This document shows, one piece after another, positions 30,157 through 40,375 of a DNA stretch of 64,000 nt. The stretch's first letter is position 1, and every line of letters begins with the position of its first letter. Under the pieces are notes generated by a model, which was not told the origin of the DNA, did not search any database, and worked only from the letters and a program-made list of their open reading frames with translations. Source of the stretch: Trigonopsis variabilis (lineage: Eukaryota; Ascomycota; Trigonopsidomycetes; Trigonopsidales; Trigonopsidaceae); assembly GCA_003707065.3 (NCBI GenBank), contig PPXM03000002.1, positions 124,001-188,000 of the forward strand, read 5' to 3'. The position numbers were made by a program, and so were the translations under genes.

Positions 30157-30918
30157 ATGACAGCCACTGTTCTTGTTAAAAATATTTCGCCATCCTTGAG
30201 TGAGGCAGACATCGAGAAGTTCTTTTCCTTCTGTGGGGCTATATCCAATGTCACTCTTACTAAGGATCCTTCCGGGAATGGGCTCATCGCCAAAGTCGAG
30301 TTTGAACAGTCCACGGCAGCCAAGACGGCGTTGCTGTTGAATGGAACAAAACTAGGCTCCAATGAAGTCACTGTGGAATCTGCTGATTCCAAGGAAATTG
30401 AGGATGAACCAGCTACGACTAATACTGGCGAGCTTCGTCAAGAGGACAAGCCCCGCTCGGCCATTTTTGCGGAATATTTGGCCCACGGCTACGTTTTATC
30501 GGATTCGGTTCTCCAGAAGGGAATTGAATTGGATCAAAAGCATGGTATTACGCAGCGTTTGAACCAATTTATCCAGGATGTCGACGATAAGTTTCATATC
30601 CAGGCCAAGACTCAAGCCGCTGATCAGGCTTACGGCGTATCAGAACATATTCAATCAGCTCAGAGTGCTGCTCAGAAGAAACTTACCGACTTGTCTGGAC
30701 AGGCTCTTAGCACTGGCTGGGGTGCTAAATTAAAGGACATCTATGGAAACTTGTCGAAAAATGTCAATGATATCCATACTAAAGCTAGACAGCTAGCCGA
30801 TCAAATGGAGAATAAGGATGCACCGGCAGGAGCGTCCAAGACCGAAGAAGCTCAGGCCGGAGCATCTCAGTCCAGTGACTCTAAACCTTCCGAGGACTTG
30901 CCTCCTTACGAGAAGTAG
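30157..30918 (+). CDS. vip1: Vip1-like RNA-recognition-motif protein
   Basis: One exon, 253 codons. The N-terminal RRM (residues ~3-75) shows TVLVKNISPSLSEADIEKFF (RNP2) and LIAKVEFEQSTAAKTALLL (a diverged RNP1). The rest is a hydrophilic helical region (PRSAIFAEYLAHGYVLSDSV, ELDQKHGITQRLNQFIQDVD) with an acidic, Ala/Ser-rich tail. This order matches fungal Vip1 proteins, first noted in S. pombe and listed in other fungi as actin-cytoskeleton-associated; a firm molecular role is not known to me. The RRM lacks strong aromatic residues at RNP1, so RNA binding may be weak (inference). Confidence 0.8.
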   Translation: MTATVLVKNISPSLSEADIEKFFSFCGAISNVTLTKDPSGNGLIAKVEFEQSTAAKTALLLNGTKLGSNEVTVESADSKEIEDEPATTNTGELRQEDKPRSAIFAEYLAHGYVLSDSVLQKGIELDQKHGITQRLNQFIQDVDDKFHIQAKTQAADQAYGVSEHIQSAQSAAQKKLTDLSGQALSTGWGAKLKDIYGNLSKNVNDIHTKARQLADQMENKDAPAGASKTEEAQAGASQSSDSKPSEDLPPYEK

Positions 30919-31148
30919 GAATGAACATGTCCTGCTATGGTTATTAGTTTTGAAATTGTGGATTGTATTTAGCTCAATAGCGTATGCATGTGATTAATAT
31001 TGATGAACAATGTATTGCATTTTAAGCCTCAAACCATCTTGACCATATTCCATATTAGTTGTTTCTACCTGCAAATCAACTCTCACACATGCAAACTTGA
31101 ACCGCATCATGTCATATACCAAGTATTCTCAAGCAAGAGTTCATAAAA

Positions 31149-32033
31149 CTACCTCTGTGCTTCGCGGTTTTTATATTGTCTTGGGGTCTCGACCCCTTCA
31201 TACCCATCCTTCCATTGTCCCACTCTATGGATCTTTGCGCGCCGTTCCAGTCTATGGTACTTTGATTCATTCCCTGCGAACTCTGCTCCCGTCTTTGCTT
31301 CGTAACAAACAGCCCATCCTCGTCGTAACATCTCAGCTCCCACATCCCTCCGTCCATTCCATTTCCAGATCTTAACCAGTCCAACGACTCGACCATACTG
31401 GTCTAAACTAAACAATCTCACCCGTACTTTATGACCCAAAAGATAATCATTCAACCATTCTCTGGCTTCTTCTGCATAGAGTTGGCCTTTCTTGCCAAAA
31501 TGAGATGCTTCTGGGGCATCTACACCACAAATCCGCACATGAATGGTGCAATTAGATAATCGAAGGGGATCGGGATCTCTGGCATCCGGGCCAAGTGCTA
31601 TTTTCTTAAGTCCACCATAAACAGAACTCATCACTCGACCAATCCCACCAAAAAGCCCCTCCTTCGGTACAAGATGAGTCTTTTTCTTGGTCTCGGGTTC
31701 TATAAGACGACCCGTTGCAGAAAACTGCGGAACTTTCCTTAACCAGCCCCATCCAGCCCAGATACCTCCGGGCGTGTGGAAAAATCGAAAGTTATCACCA
31801 TCTCCAACATAAACAACCTTGCCTTGAAGGTGCCGGCCTCCAAAAGCCCGGAAATTTCCTTGTTTCGTCCGCCGATATATAGCAAGATCACTCGGTTTCA
31901 AATAAGCCGCGGTCGGAATCCGCTTCAACTTGGCTCGATAGAACTTCCCTCCCAAGTAAGTGATTCCAACACCAATGGTGACCAGACTGAGTGTCTCACC
32001 AAAGGTGAAGACATCTGAGTCTCGCGTCGGCAT
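31149..32033 (-). CDS. LCL3: Membrane-anchored staphylococcal-nuclease-like protein (Lcl3)
   Basis: One exon, 294 codons. A membrane segment near residues 12-30 (ETLSLVTIGVGITYLGGKF) precedes a TNase/SNase fold: GKVVYVGDGDNFRFFHTPGG, IHVRICGVDAPEASHFGKKG, QLYAEEAREWLNDYLLG, SLDQYGRVVGLVKIW, EMLRRGWAVCYE. The acidic and basic catalytic positions of the fold (D-x-D in GDGDN, R in HVRICGVDAPE, Q/R in DQYGR) are seen. Lcl3 proteins are fungal mitochondrial membrane proteins with this fold; enzyme activity is inferred. An insert around residues 110-140 (loop with GLFGGIGRVMSSVYGGL) is typical of the fungal family. Confidence 0.9.
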   Translation of the reverse strand: MPTRDSDVFTFGETLSLVTIGVGITYLGGKFYRAKLKRIPTAAYLKPSDLAIYRRTKQGNFRAFGGRHLQGKVVYVGDGDNFRFFHTPGGIWAGWGWLRKVPQFSATGRLIEPETKKKTHLVPKEGLFGGIGRVMSSVYGGLKKIALGPDARDPDPLRLSNCTIHVRICGVDAPEASHFGKKGQLYAEEAREWLNDYLLGHKVRVRLFSLDQYGRVVGLVKIWKWNGRRDVGAEMLRRGWAVCYEAKTGAEFAGNESKYHRLERRAKIHRVGQWKDGYEGVETPRQYKNREAQR

Positions 32034-32289
32034 TGTTGGTCTCGACCCCGTGTAGTGCAGTCGTCGATGGGAGCAGAGTCGAATCGGCCAGCGCTACCGA
32101 AAACATGCATGATGGATATAAGGTGAAAGGTGACTTATTTCTCGCTGAGAGTTATTAGGAATCTTAACAAGTGAAAGTAGGACTGTTTCATCTGCAGCAA
32201 TTCTTGGATACTGGCGAGAGATGTGGAGTATGACTCTCTGGACAGTGCTGCTACGCGTTCTCGCTTCAGATCTTAAGAATCAACCATGT

Positions 32290-33762
32290 CTACAAAAATT
32301 CAAGCCCGATGCCAAACTGTAAACCCTTGCGAGTGGCATCAGATGCATGAGCGGCCAAAGGTAAACAGAAGTTTAGCTCGAATCGAGCAGCAGGATGACG
32401 ATAGAGTAAGCCGGCACCACAAGTGACTGCAGGGGTCTTGAAGAGTTCCGAGGCCGTTTTGGAGATATCGGATTTATTGAGAGATAACGAATTACCGGTG
32501 TTGACAAACGTCTGGAATCGCAATCCAGAGTCTTTGGGTAAGCGGGGTAGTCTGGTCAGAATATTAGCGCCAGCCATCATATAAGTTTCTCCTCCAACCG
32601 AGTCGGAGCCATCTTTAGGGCCAAGTCCTCCGAGCACAGTGCCCCGAACATCAGTGGGTCCGCCTATGAAAAATCGATCCAGTAGAGAAGTGGGTCCAAA
32701 CCCGTACAACAGACCTCCTCGAGCTGAAAGGCTTAGCGTGACATCTCCATTGAGAATGGAGTTGACTACTTGTGACTCCGCCTCGGTCTTCAAAAATGAG
32801 ACGTCTGAAAGCAAGCCAACTCCAGCAAGCTCTTGCTTCGCCTTGAAGTATACTCCCTTGGATGGCAGGAGCCGGTCATCACGGAAGTCGGCCGTGGCAC
32901 TGGCAAAGAACGAAGATTTGACTGAATGCCCAGCAGCAGATCGCACCGTATCCGAGGCGCCATCTCGGATATCGGTGATGGTTCGCCACGTACTTTCGAT
33001 GCCCGATTCTAGGAACAGGTGGGGACATGGAGTTCCCTGGATCTTTGCTTGGATCCCTCGGAGTCGTTGATCGTGGGAGGCATAAGGACTGGTTCGAGAT
33101 AAGACGTAGCCATCCAACACTGATCTCCACCGGGGAGAACTGAGAAAAGGTGAAGATAACTTGAAAGTATAAGCTGACTTGGTCCTAGTACCGACCGAGG
33201 ATTCAAAGTTAAATGTCTCTGCTCCTCCAAACAAGTTCCTGTACTCAAGTGAAGCATTAGCGTTGCCTTCACCGTTACCAAAGTCTGTTCCTGTCTTGAG
33301 CTTGAATCGTTTGGCTGATTTCAAGTATAAAGTCGGATGGACATGCAACACATTAGAGGGTTGAGAAGGATCGAGGTCCAATTTGTAGGAAGCAGACTCG
33401 AAAATATCAAATGCACTCAAGTTCTTAGTAGTTTTATCCAGATTCTGGAACAATTGACCTAACGTAGTCCGCTCTTGCGAAACAATTGGCTCGATCTGAC
33501 TGGCAAGAAATCCCGTCCGCGTCTTCCCAGCTCCAACCACGGTAATACCCGACACATTGACAGCTCTCGATGCATTTTCTGATAGCTTTATTTTGTTAGC
33601 TGACCTGCGTCATTCCAGCTTCAGTTCTTACTTTGCTCTCAAGGTAATCAACGGCTCGCTGTTGCTCGGTAAGAGCAGAATCTAGATTTTCTGGAGACTA
33701 ACTTGTCAGTTCATTTCTAATATATTGTAATAAGAGAAGTATTTCATTACCTTTGCTGACAT
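32290..33762 (-). CDS. SAM50: Sorting and assembly machinery beta-barrel protein Sam50
   Basis: Three exons, complement(32290..33585, 33632..33697, 33751..33762), encode 457 residues. Exon 1 is just MSAK; introns are 53 and 46 nt. After an N-terminal region with the POTRA-like LSAFDIFESASYKLD comes the Omp85 barrel: NLFGGAETFNFESSVGT, TADFRDDRLLPSKGVYFK, LLYGFGPTSLLDRFFIGGP and DVRGTVLGGLGP, the Sam50 equivalent of the IRGF loop 6 motif. The barrel ends in a C-terminal strand with aromatic/hydrophobic residues (LQFGIGLEFL), the expected beta-signal. Sam50 inserts beta-barrel proteins into the mitochondrial outer membrane. It is divergent from PAM16, another import gene, 625 bp away. Confidence 0.95.
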
Positions 33763-34387
33763 GCTAGGTCTATATTCGACAGTTGAAGTCACTTATTAGG
33801 TGGAACGGGCGGAAGTGACAGGGTGGTCGATGGTTGTAACAACTCAACGAGTCCATGTGCAAGTCTTGATTGAAAGTGGTGTAGAATCACATCGCTGTCA
33901 AAGTGAAATGCAACTCCGATGTAAAAGATCGAATGTATTTACTGTAGGAACGCTTTTAGTGAGTCTTCGCGGTTGCGCTACCATTGTCTGTCTAAACTCA
34001 GATCAATCCCCACGACTTTCTCGGAAAACACTCGAGATATCAACGTATCTAGAACCTCTTTCGTCATGAATTTGATTTTCTTATATTACCCAACGTATCT
34101 GAAATACCAGCGAGGGCATTTCGTCATCTTCTACGCTTCATTTGGCTTAACAATATACCTGCCCGACGACTTTCCCTTTCATTTCCGTATTCCTTATTCC
34201 TGGAAAGAGCTCTATTAAATAATGCTTCCGCGGAGGAAATAGCCGCCACTATTCGTTTTCCTACAAAAATTCCAGTAGTCTGCGTAAGTAAGATTTTCGG
34301 GGGTAAATGAGTATCCATACACGCCGTCGTTGCTAGGGAAAATTGTCAACTCAAACTCTTCTTGAAGCAAGCAAAAGTTTTGGAACG
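33763..34387. other. Divergent promoter between SAM50 and PAM16
   Basis: About 625 bp. CAACGTATCT occurs twice (about 34041 and 34091) and TTTCGTCAT twice close by (about 34059 and 34119), a small diverged duplication. No exon or RNA gene was recognised. Confidence 0.45.
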
Positions 34388-34839
34388 ATGGTAAGGAATA
34401 CTCGATCCATTACTAATTTCAGGCTCATCGGATCTTAGTCCAAGTTATGGTGACTGGTGCCCAGGTCTTTGGTAAGGCTTTCACCCAAGCCTACAAGCAA
34501 GCGGTCGCCCAGAGTGCCATCAACAGTGCCGCTGCTGCCCGAGGTGGTGCTGTCCGAGGTGGCATGAGCTTGGATGAGGCCTGCAAGATTCTGGATGTCC
34601 CGAAGGATAGTCTCAAGTATGATGAGGTCAAGAAGCATTATGACCATCTCTTCGCTGTGAACGCGAAAGACAAGGGCGGATCATTCTATCTCCAAAGTAA
34701 AGTGTTCCGAGCAATGGAGCGAGTTGAAGCCGATATTAAACCAAAAGAACCGCCGTCCACTGGACCTGGAGCGGCTGCCGAATCGAAAGGACCTAGTGAC
34801 TCTCCAAACTCTTCAACCTCATCAAGTGCTCCGTCCTAA
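34388..34839 (+). CDS. PAM16: Mitochondrial import motor subunit Pam16 (Tim16)
   Basis: Two exons, 34388..34390 and 34423..34839, encode 139 residues. Exon 1 is the ATG alone; a 32-nt intron with GTAAGG donor, TACTAAT branch and TTTCAG acceptor gives MAHRILVQVMVTGAQVFGKA, the invariant start of Pam16. The J-like domain follows (MSLDEACKILDVPKDSLKYD and VKKHYDHLFAVNAKDKGGSF), and lacks the HPD motif that true J-domains carry, as in Pam16, which inhibits and positions Pam18 at Hsp70 on the matrix side of the inner membrane. The C-terminus is a Pro/Ser-rich tail. Confidence 0.96.
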
Positions 34840-36715
34840 TCCCTTCTTTCCTCTTAATCCGAGATCCTCTTGTTGTAAATATATAAAATGTATATTGGGT
34901 CTATACAATAGATTATTCACGGCGATCTTTTCTGTAAGCTTGGTGACTGACTGTTGTTCTATCATACGGTCAGAATCTCTTTGGGGTTCATACTGTGCTA
35001 TCGCCCGTGTATATAGAGACACTGACGGTTTTCTATGTAAATCTCACCTCTCTTTACTAAGCATTTTGATCACTACGCTTATTTGAACTCTTGTCTACTT
35101 ACTCCGAGTCCAGTCAGTTGTCTTGCTCTTCTTCCGTAGAAAAGGAACCTGGCTTTGTTCATTTCATTTGGTTTTTTGCATTTCTCGAGTTGATACATAC
35201 TTTTTGGCTCCTGCTTTGAGTTTATCAGTTTTTGTTTCTTCTTCGACAAGCTCAGCGTCTCATTACTTTTTAGACTACCACGGAGGACTCGCTCAAAGAG
35301 CAGAAGTATAATTAGGTCTTACACAGAATGCTCGCTATGACGGCATCGGCAATCAATCGACTGAATTATAGTTAATTTTTTGCAAAACCGTGAAACACAA
35401 GACTCTACGCGTCTGGAATACGCTGATAGCACCCGAACACCATTCCTAACATAGGCAGGGAGAACAAGAATGAAGACCTGTTAAAGAGGAAATAATAAAG
35501 GCACTGAGACATACACTAGACCGTGCAAAGTCACGAATTGGACCCGTCAGCGAACCAAGAATACGACTGAATGAGACGCTTACGAGAGATGAAGGTACAA
35601 AAAAGAGTGTTTCGCGGACAAAACGGCACCACGCTAATTTATCCGGAGAATGTGAAGCGGATGTCGTGGTATTATCAAACTAAAACAGCGACGCAGTCAA
35701 AAATAAGGCTGACAACGCGTATATACACGCGTCGCCTTAATAATTTCCGTTTTGGGACTAATGACAATCGCTCATTACAAACCTCCTTGCTAGTCTAAGG
35801 AGTATTATACAAGACTATATATATGACTCTGCAAGACGGCACACTGACTGAATGAACTATGTCTGGAACACAGACGTCGTCAGGAAGAACGACCTCCAAT
35901 ATCCTCTGCGAATGAAACTTTCCTGAAAACTCTACATGTAAGAACAACAATAAAGTTATTGGATACTGACAGATAGGTCTGGAATTCTATGGGATATCTT
36001 GTTAGAAATTATCTGATACCCCACGAATTCTGACTCTACCGAAACTGGCTTTAAGGATATCTTTTTGCACAGACTATTGAATTTCATACCTTCTCAGATC
36101 TACAGATGGTGCTTTTATTGTTTCGACTGACTACTCATATCCACCGTCTCCTTGAGATTCCTATCCACCCTATTAGAGGCGATATTCCCTGCACGGCTAA
36201 ACCTGTTTCGACGATAGAAGACGATACGGATCAATGAGGCATATTGGAATCTTACTTTCTTCTTCGATGCCATCGATGATCCATCTCTTTGATGCATTCC
36301 AATTGCCGGGAAAGAATAATAGCGCCATCAGCGCTCTCTTCATATGGCTGACCGCCGCCGAAAAAAAGTTTGCCGGACAAAAGAACTTCAAATAGGACAA
36401 GTGTACCGGCAGAGTAGCCCAAAAGGCACAGTGTCAATTATAGTTTTGTCCCCTCGTGGGCCAACCAAAAGTCACCGCTACGGGTTCGCATGCCAAAAGA
36501 AGGGTCCAATGGAATATCGCGTCTCTTTGAAGTTCGAAACTAGTCTCAATCTGTCATCGCAAAGACAAATTACCTCTCAGGTGCCTCAGGGAACAGATCT
36601 ATTCTGTTCTCTAATCAGGTTTGTTTACTCGTCTCATCTCTCATCATCGATTGCCCTCTCAGTCTCATAAACACCACACTCTCTCTTCGTCTCTTCACTC
36701 TTTCTTTCCTACGCG
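34840..36715. other. 1.9 kb gene-poor region upstream of an orphan gene
   Basis: No recognised protein. It holds a TATATATAT run (35816-35824) about 115 bp upstream of a segment (35938-35976) with perfect local intron signals: donor GTAAGA, branch ATACTGAC, acceptor AGATAG, 39 nt. That suggests transcription from about 35850, either a long spliced 5' leader of the gene at 36716 or a separate noncoding RNA. A near-palindromic ACGCGT...ACGCGT is at about 35715-35732. The stretch 36610-36715 is pyrimidine-rich. Confidence 0.45.
35938..35976 (+). other. Candidate 39-nt intron in noncoding or leader sequence
   Basis: GTAAGA donor, ATACTGAC branch 9 nt before the acceptor AGATAG. The flanks ACAT/GTCTGG would make an ATG after splicing, but it opens only a short frame. 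The signals match the proven introns of this genome, so the locus is probably transcribed on the plus strand. Confidence 0.35.
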
Positions 36716-37816
36716 ATGCCTTTCTTTAATACGCTATCGTCGAGTCGCTCTATGGGAAATCTCAGACCTTCCCATCATTTTTCCGCGCATAAAGTCCCGG
36801 ACCTTGATTGTTCTATTCCCACCCCCGACCTCGAAGAGTTGCAAACACCAACCTTTGACCGAGCTCAATTCATCTACGATGAAGAGAAGTTCACTGCTGA
36901 ACTTAATCAAAGTCGTCTTATCCTCGATGATCTGGAAAAATATCTTTCGCATTTCAATATGTCTGACCCTGATTCTTCGTTTGAGACTACAGATTCCGGG
37001 CATTCGTCATCTACTTCGGTAGAAGATGCTTATGCTCCAGAAATTGGTCCTGAAGCTGTCATCTCTCGACGAACTTCATCCTTGAGTGCATCAGATAAGT
37101 TCCGCCGAAGCTACATTCCTTCTGAAAACTTCAAACGGCTCAACACAACTGAGCAGCATTTGCAGAAATTACTGGAAGATCTGGCGGTTGAAGATACCGC
37201 TCCTGGCGCAGGTACCGCGGTTTCGTCCTATGCTAGTTCCTGTACGACCACTTCATTGCTTCCCTCTCCAGTTATCCAAGGCCACTCACCTGCTAGCACT
37301 ATTGCTCCCAGCTCTACTAGAACGATATCTTGTGTTGACACATGTGACCTCGACGATGAAGATGATGATGACGATTTCTTCTTTCGTCCTGCAAACGACG
37401 AGGTAAAGAAGGAAAAATTTAGATTATCTCGTCTTCGGATCAGCTTCTCAAAGCTCAATCGCAAGGCATCGCAAACCCGGCCCAACCCGGTTTCCTCCAA
37501 GGCCTCTGAAAAGGAGCTGCAATATCCTGGACCTCCTGTCGCTCCCTATCAAAGCCAACTCCGAAAGCAGCAAAGCTCGATCGAACTCGGCTCTCGACCG
37601 GTGCATTCACATTCAATGGCTAATCTACGCCGCCCTGTGAGACCTCAAGTCGAGACTATTGCTGAAGATGTCTTAGCCGAGCAGAGTTTTGGGTCACCTA
37701 AAATCAACGCCAAGGTGGCAAGCAGCGCTCGACAATTTAATGCCGTCTATGTCCGGCCATCCAAGAGGAAGGTGACTAAAGACCAAATTTCAAACCCCGT
37801 TCTTCTGAGCTGCTAA
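36716..37816 (+). CDS. Unrecognised low-complexity protein (366 aa)
   Basis: One exon with an ATG and a long pyrimidine-rich leader. No domain was recognised. It is Ser/Pro/Thr-rich, with many SP/TP-like sites, an acidic run (LDDEDDDDDFFF, about residues 215-227), a basic patch soon after (RLSRLRISFSKLNRKASQ) and another at the C-terminus (YVRPSKRKVTK). The composition is that of a disordered, phosphorylated regulator, for instance of the cell cycle or of stress control, but that is inference. Codon use looks like its neighbours and the frame is intact, so a real gene is likely. The noncoding stretches of nearly 2 kb and 2.5 kb on its two sides also suggest complex regulation. Confidence 0.7.
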   Translation: MPFFNTLSSSRSMGNLRPSHHFSAHKVPDLDCSIPTPDLEELQTPTFDRAQFIYDEEKFTAELNQSRLILDDLEKYLSHFNMSDPDSSFETTDSGHSSSTSVEDAYAPEIGPEAVISRRTSSLSASDKFRRSYIPSENFKRLNTTEQHLQKLLEDLAVEDTAPGAGTAVSSYASSCTTTSLLPSPVIQGHSPASTIAPSSTRTISCVDTCDLDDEDDDDDFFFRPANDEVKKEKFRLSRLRISFSKLNRKASQTRPNPVSSKASEKELQYPGPPVAPYQSQLRKQQSSIELGSRPVHSHSMANLRRPVRPQVETIAEDVLAEQSFGSPKINAKVASSARQFNAVYVRPSKRKVTKDQISNPVLLSC

Positions 37817-38100
37817 ACGAAAATTTTTATTACGAACTATTTACAGGATTCACTTCTTATTTTGCGGCCTCCGGCCGTTATACCTTTTAACCGAATGTAT
37901 TTTAGATTTTGTTGGGAATGGACTGGGCAATGTCAATTTTTAGACTGTTAGACTAAGAGCGCGTAAATCGAGAGAAGCACGAAATAGGTGCGAAAGACAA
38001 TCGTACTTCCTTCTCTGTAGCCTTACCCTCGGGCAAGGTCAACCGAGGAAATGTTTAACCGCATTCGGAATAAAAGGAGCAAGGATTCTTAATACCAATT

Positions 38101-38377
38101 ATGGCCACCGCTTATCGTTACGCGGCTGAGCTTAGCGGTGCCCTAGGTGGTCTCTCGAATAAGGTAGAGAAAGACAATCAAAACCTCGAAATAGAAGTCT
38201 AGAACGCAAGCTAAGAAAGAGGATATCTATGAAAATCTCGCCATTGATACCAAAGGAATAATATGGGGCAAGTTACAGTTCATATCTGCCGAAGACAGGT
38301 TGCGGTCGCCTGACCTTTGGACCAACGGTTTCAGTCCGGAAAATCCCAAACAGGAAGCTTGGTCAAAGATCTTTTGA
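38101..38377 (+). CDS. Possible small two-exon orphan gene
   Basis: Exons 38101..38163 and 38216..38377 would encode 74 residues: MATAYRYAAELSGALGGLSN then (K)KEDIYENLAIDTKGIIWGK and onward to EAWSKIF. The 52-nt intron has a GTAGAG donor and AAG acceptor but no clear branch site, which is the main doubt. The second exon has no family I know. Composition is protein-like, but chance is quite possible. Confidence 0.25.
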
Positions 38378-39607
38378 TCTCAGGAATGCAAAATTGTGTC
38401 TAGTTCGACCCATGTGGCAACCGTCTAATCTCTTTGGCGTTTCCTTTTTCGCTTCATTATTTAAGAGATAACATTAAGACCGGCTATCTGAAATTGTCTT
38501 TAGGAATGAGGCTTAATTTCAAAGACATTATTTTGCCTACGAGACAGATAAAAAAGCGGATTGATATAAATCAAGTCTATGGCAATGAAAAGGAGGTAAA
38601 GGAAGAAAAGAGAGAATATCAGATCAGCATGGATGCTTTTTGCCACGAAGCGGAGTAGAAGATATAAGACGTGTAAGAATGACTCGAGAAAGTTGGATTA
38701 TTCGTAGCATTGGGTGCGTAGAGGTGTAAATCTGACGCTGATCAAAAATGAGGCAATTGACCAATGGAGGTCCGGTTACTCTCTCCTAACAGACTACAAT
38801 CCAAATTCGAATTCGGTTAAACAGCTAGTCTATACTCCAGCTAGACTTGACCTAGTTGTCAAAATCTATGGAGCTTCACTTGGAAAGATGGTAATCTGAA
38901 GACAGGATCATGAACAGTAGTATAGTTGACTCATATATGAGTGTTATTCGTACCTTTGTCTCGCAAGTGATTGTTTGAAGCAGCTTTTGCAGAGTGAGCT
39001 TACTTTCTTTCCCTGTATGGCTGTCCCGTATGGTCCTCCGGTGGAACCACGCCATGTGTAGGACCAACACTGGACACAATAAGGTCATCTTAGCTCAGGT
39101 TATAATTATGACTGCTGAAAGAAATTCAAGGTGAATTTATCCTTATAGTGTCCCAGCCTCCTTTATCGAAACGGCTTTCAGTTCGCGTTTGGTAAAGTCT
39201 AAATGGAGACTGACATGGTTAGATATAGGATAGTTTTTTACGGATAGATGCAGAAGTTCGTACTTTCTTCATCCTAGCTTTGATTGTTTATTTAGAGAGG
39301 CTGGATATGGGAAAATGGTCGTGTCAATCATGGAGAGAGACAATTAAATATGGACTTTAGTGATGAGGGTATGACACTTTGCACGAGTATATAGTGTATA
39401 AAGTTAAGCTTGAACACCTAATATAGTCTAAGCATTTTGCTTCGAAGTCATATAAACTTGCTGCTACGGATTCTGGGATATCCCGACTTTTCTGTTGGCA
39501 GGAGAAAATGTAACTTATTATGATATTGATGCTGTTTTTTGCTATAAATCGAGGTCTGTTCTAGTATATTTCAAGGTTATACCCCTAACTAAATGCTTAC
39601 TCGTCTT

Positions 39608-39744
39608 ATGGAGAAGCGATTTCAGTGAGAACTACGTTTCCTCCAAATATACTAACATATTTCAATAGGTACGTCCTCTCCCTAGCGTTCACTTCGGCGC
39701 TGGTAGTCGTCGAGATTCATAGCATAACAAGACCCGGCACTTGA
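39608..39744 (+). CDS. Possible 30-residue spliced membrane peptide
   Basis: Exons 39608..39624 and 39669..39744. The 44-nt intron has donor GTGAGA, a perfect TACTAAC branch and an acceptor CAATAG, so splicing is credible. The product would start MEKRFQYVLSLAFTSAL, continue with VVVEIHS and end RPGT: one hydrophobic segment, like tiny membrane-complex subunits, but no family was recognised. The intron is more trustworthy than the peptide. Confidence 0.3.
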
Positions 39745-40375
39745 AGGATTTTGGCGGACCCAGCCAGCCGCTAGTTATGAAGAATCCTTTAGTTCTTTTT
39801 CACTTTAGCGACTTTATTCACTAGCATGCTATACGTATTTATTTACAGTATCGTATTATTTTATTAAGATTAGTTGGTTTGAAGAGAAGTTCATTATCTA
39901 CTCAAGTGCTAGCAACTCTAAAGCATTTTTCTTTCGTCGCCAAACTGATAAAATGACTAGCAGGGCAGAGAAAAATCTCACGATTCGACACCTAGCAAAG
40001 TTACATTGAAAAGACACATAGCAAAGTGCCAGAGAAGCAGTTATAAACTTCCAAACCTTGCTAGTCTTGTTTCGTTCCTGACCAGATATACTTGGAGGTG
40101 TCTTGACTTTATGTTGCGGTTAGCAACCGTCGTCAGGCAAATCCTGACGCCGCTTGTTCGTCGTCTGTTAAGTCATCCCTTTGCCATGGATGAACAAAGG
40201 TTCTTTGTCTTCGTGTCGACTTATCCTCTTCTGGATATATATAGGGGCACGGTACATGTATCTAGAAATAAGACTGAACTGAGGTTGCCGCCAAAACTTA
40301 CGCTCACACCGTAACACTTTAAAACGCGGTTACTGTGACAACCGTATAAACACTACTCATAAACATCCATTCTTT

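Larger units (their letters stand above)
37817..40375. other. 2.5 kb gene-poor region
   Basis: AT-rich, no recognised family. Two weak spliced frames are entered separately (38101-38377 and 39608-39744). The rest shows scattered short open frames, none with a motif. No tRNA-like B box was found on either strand. Confidence 0.45.

Noticed and set aside
31097-31375. Plus-strand frame opposite LCL3
   Set aside because: It is the antisense of the C-terminal coding part of LCL3.
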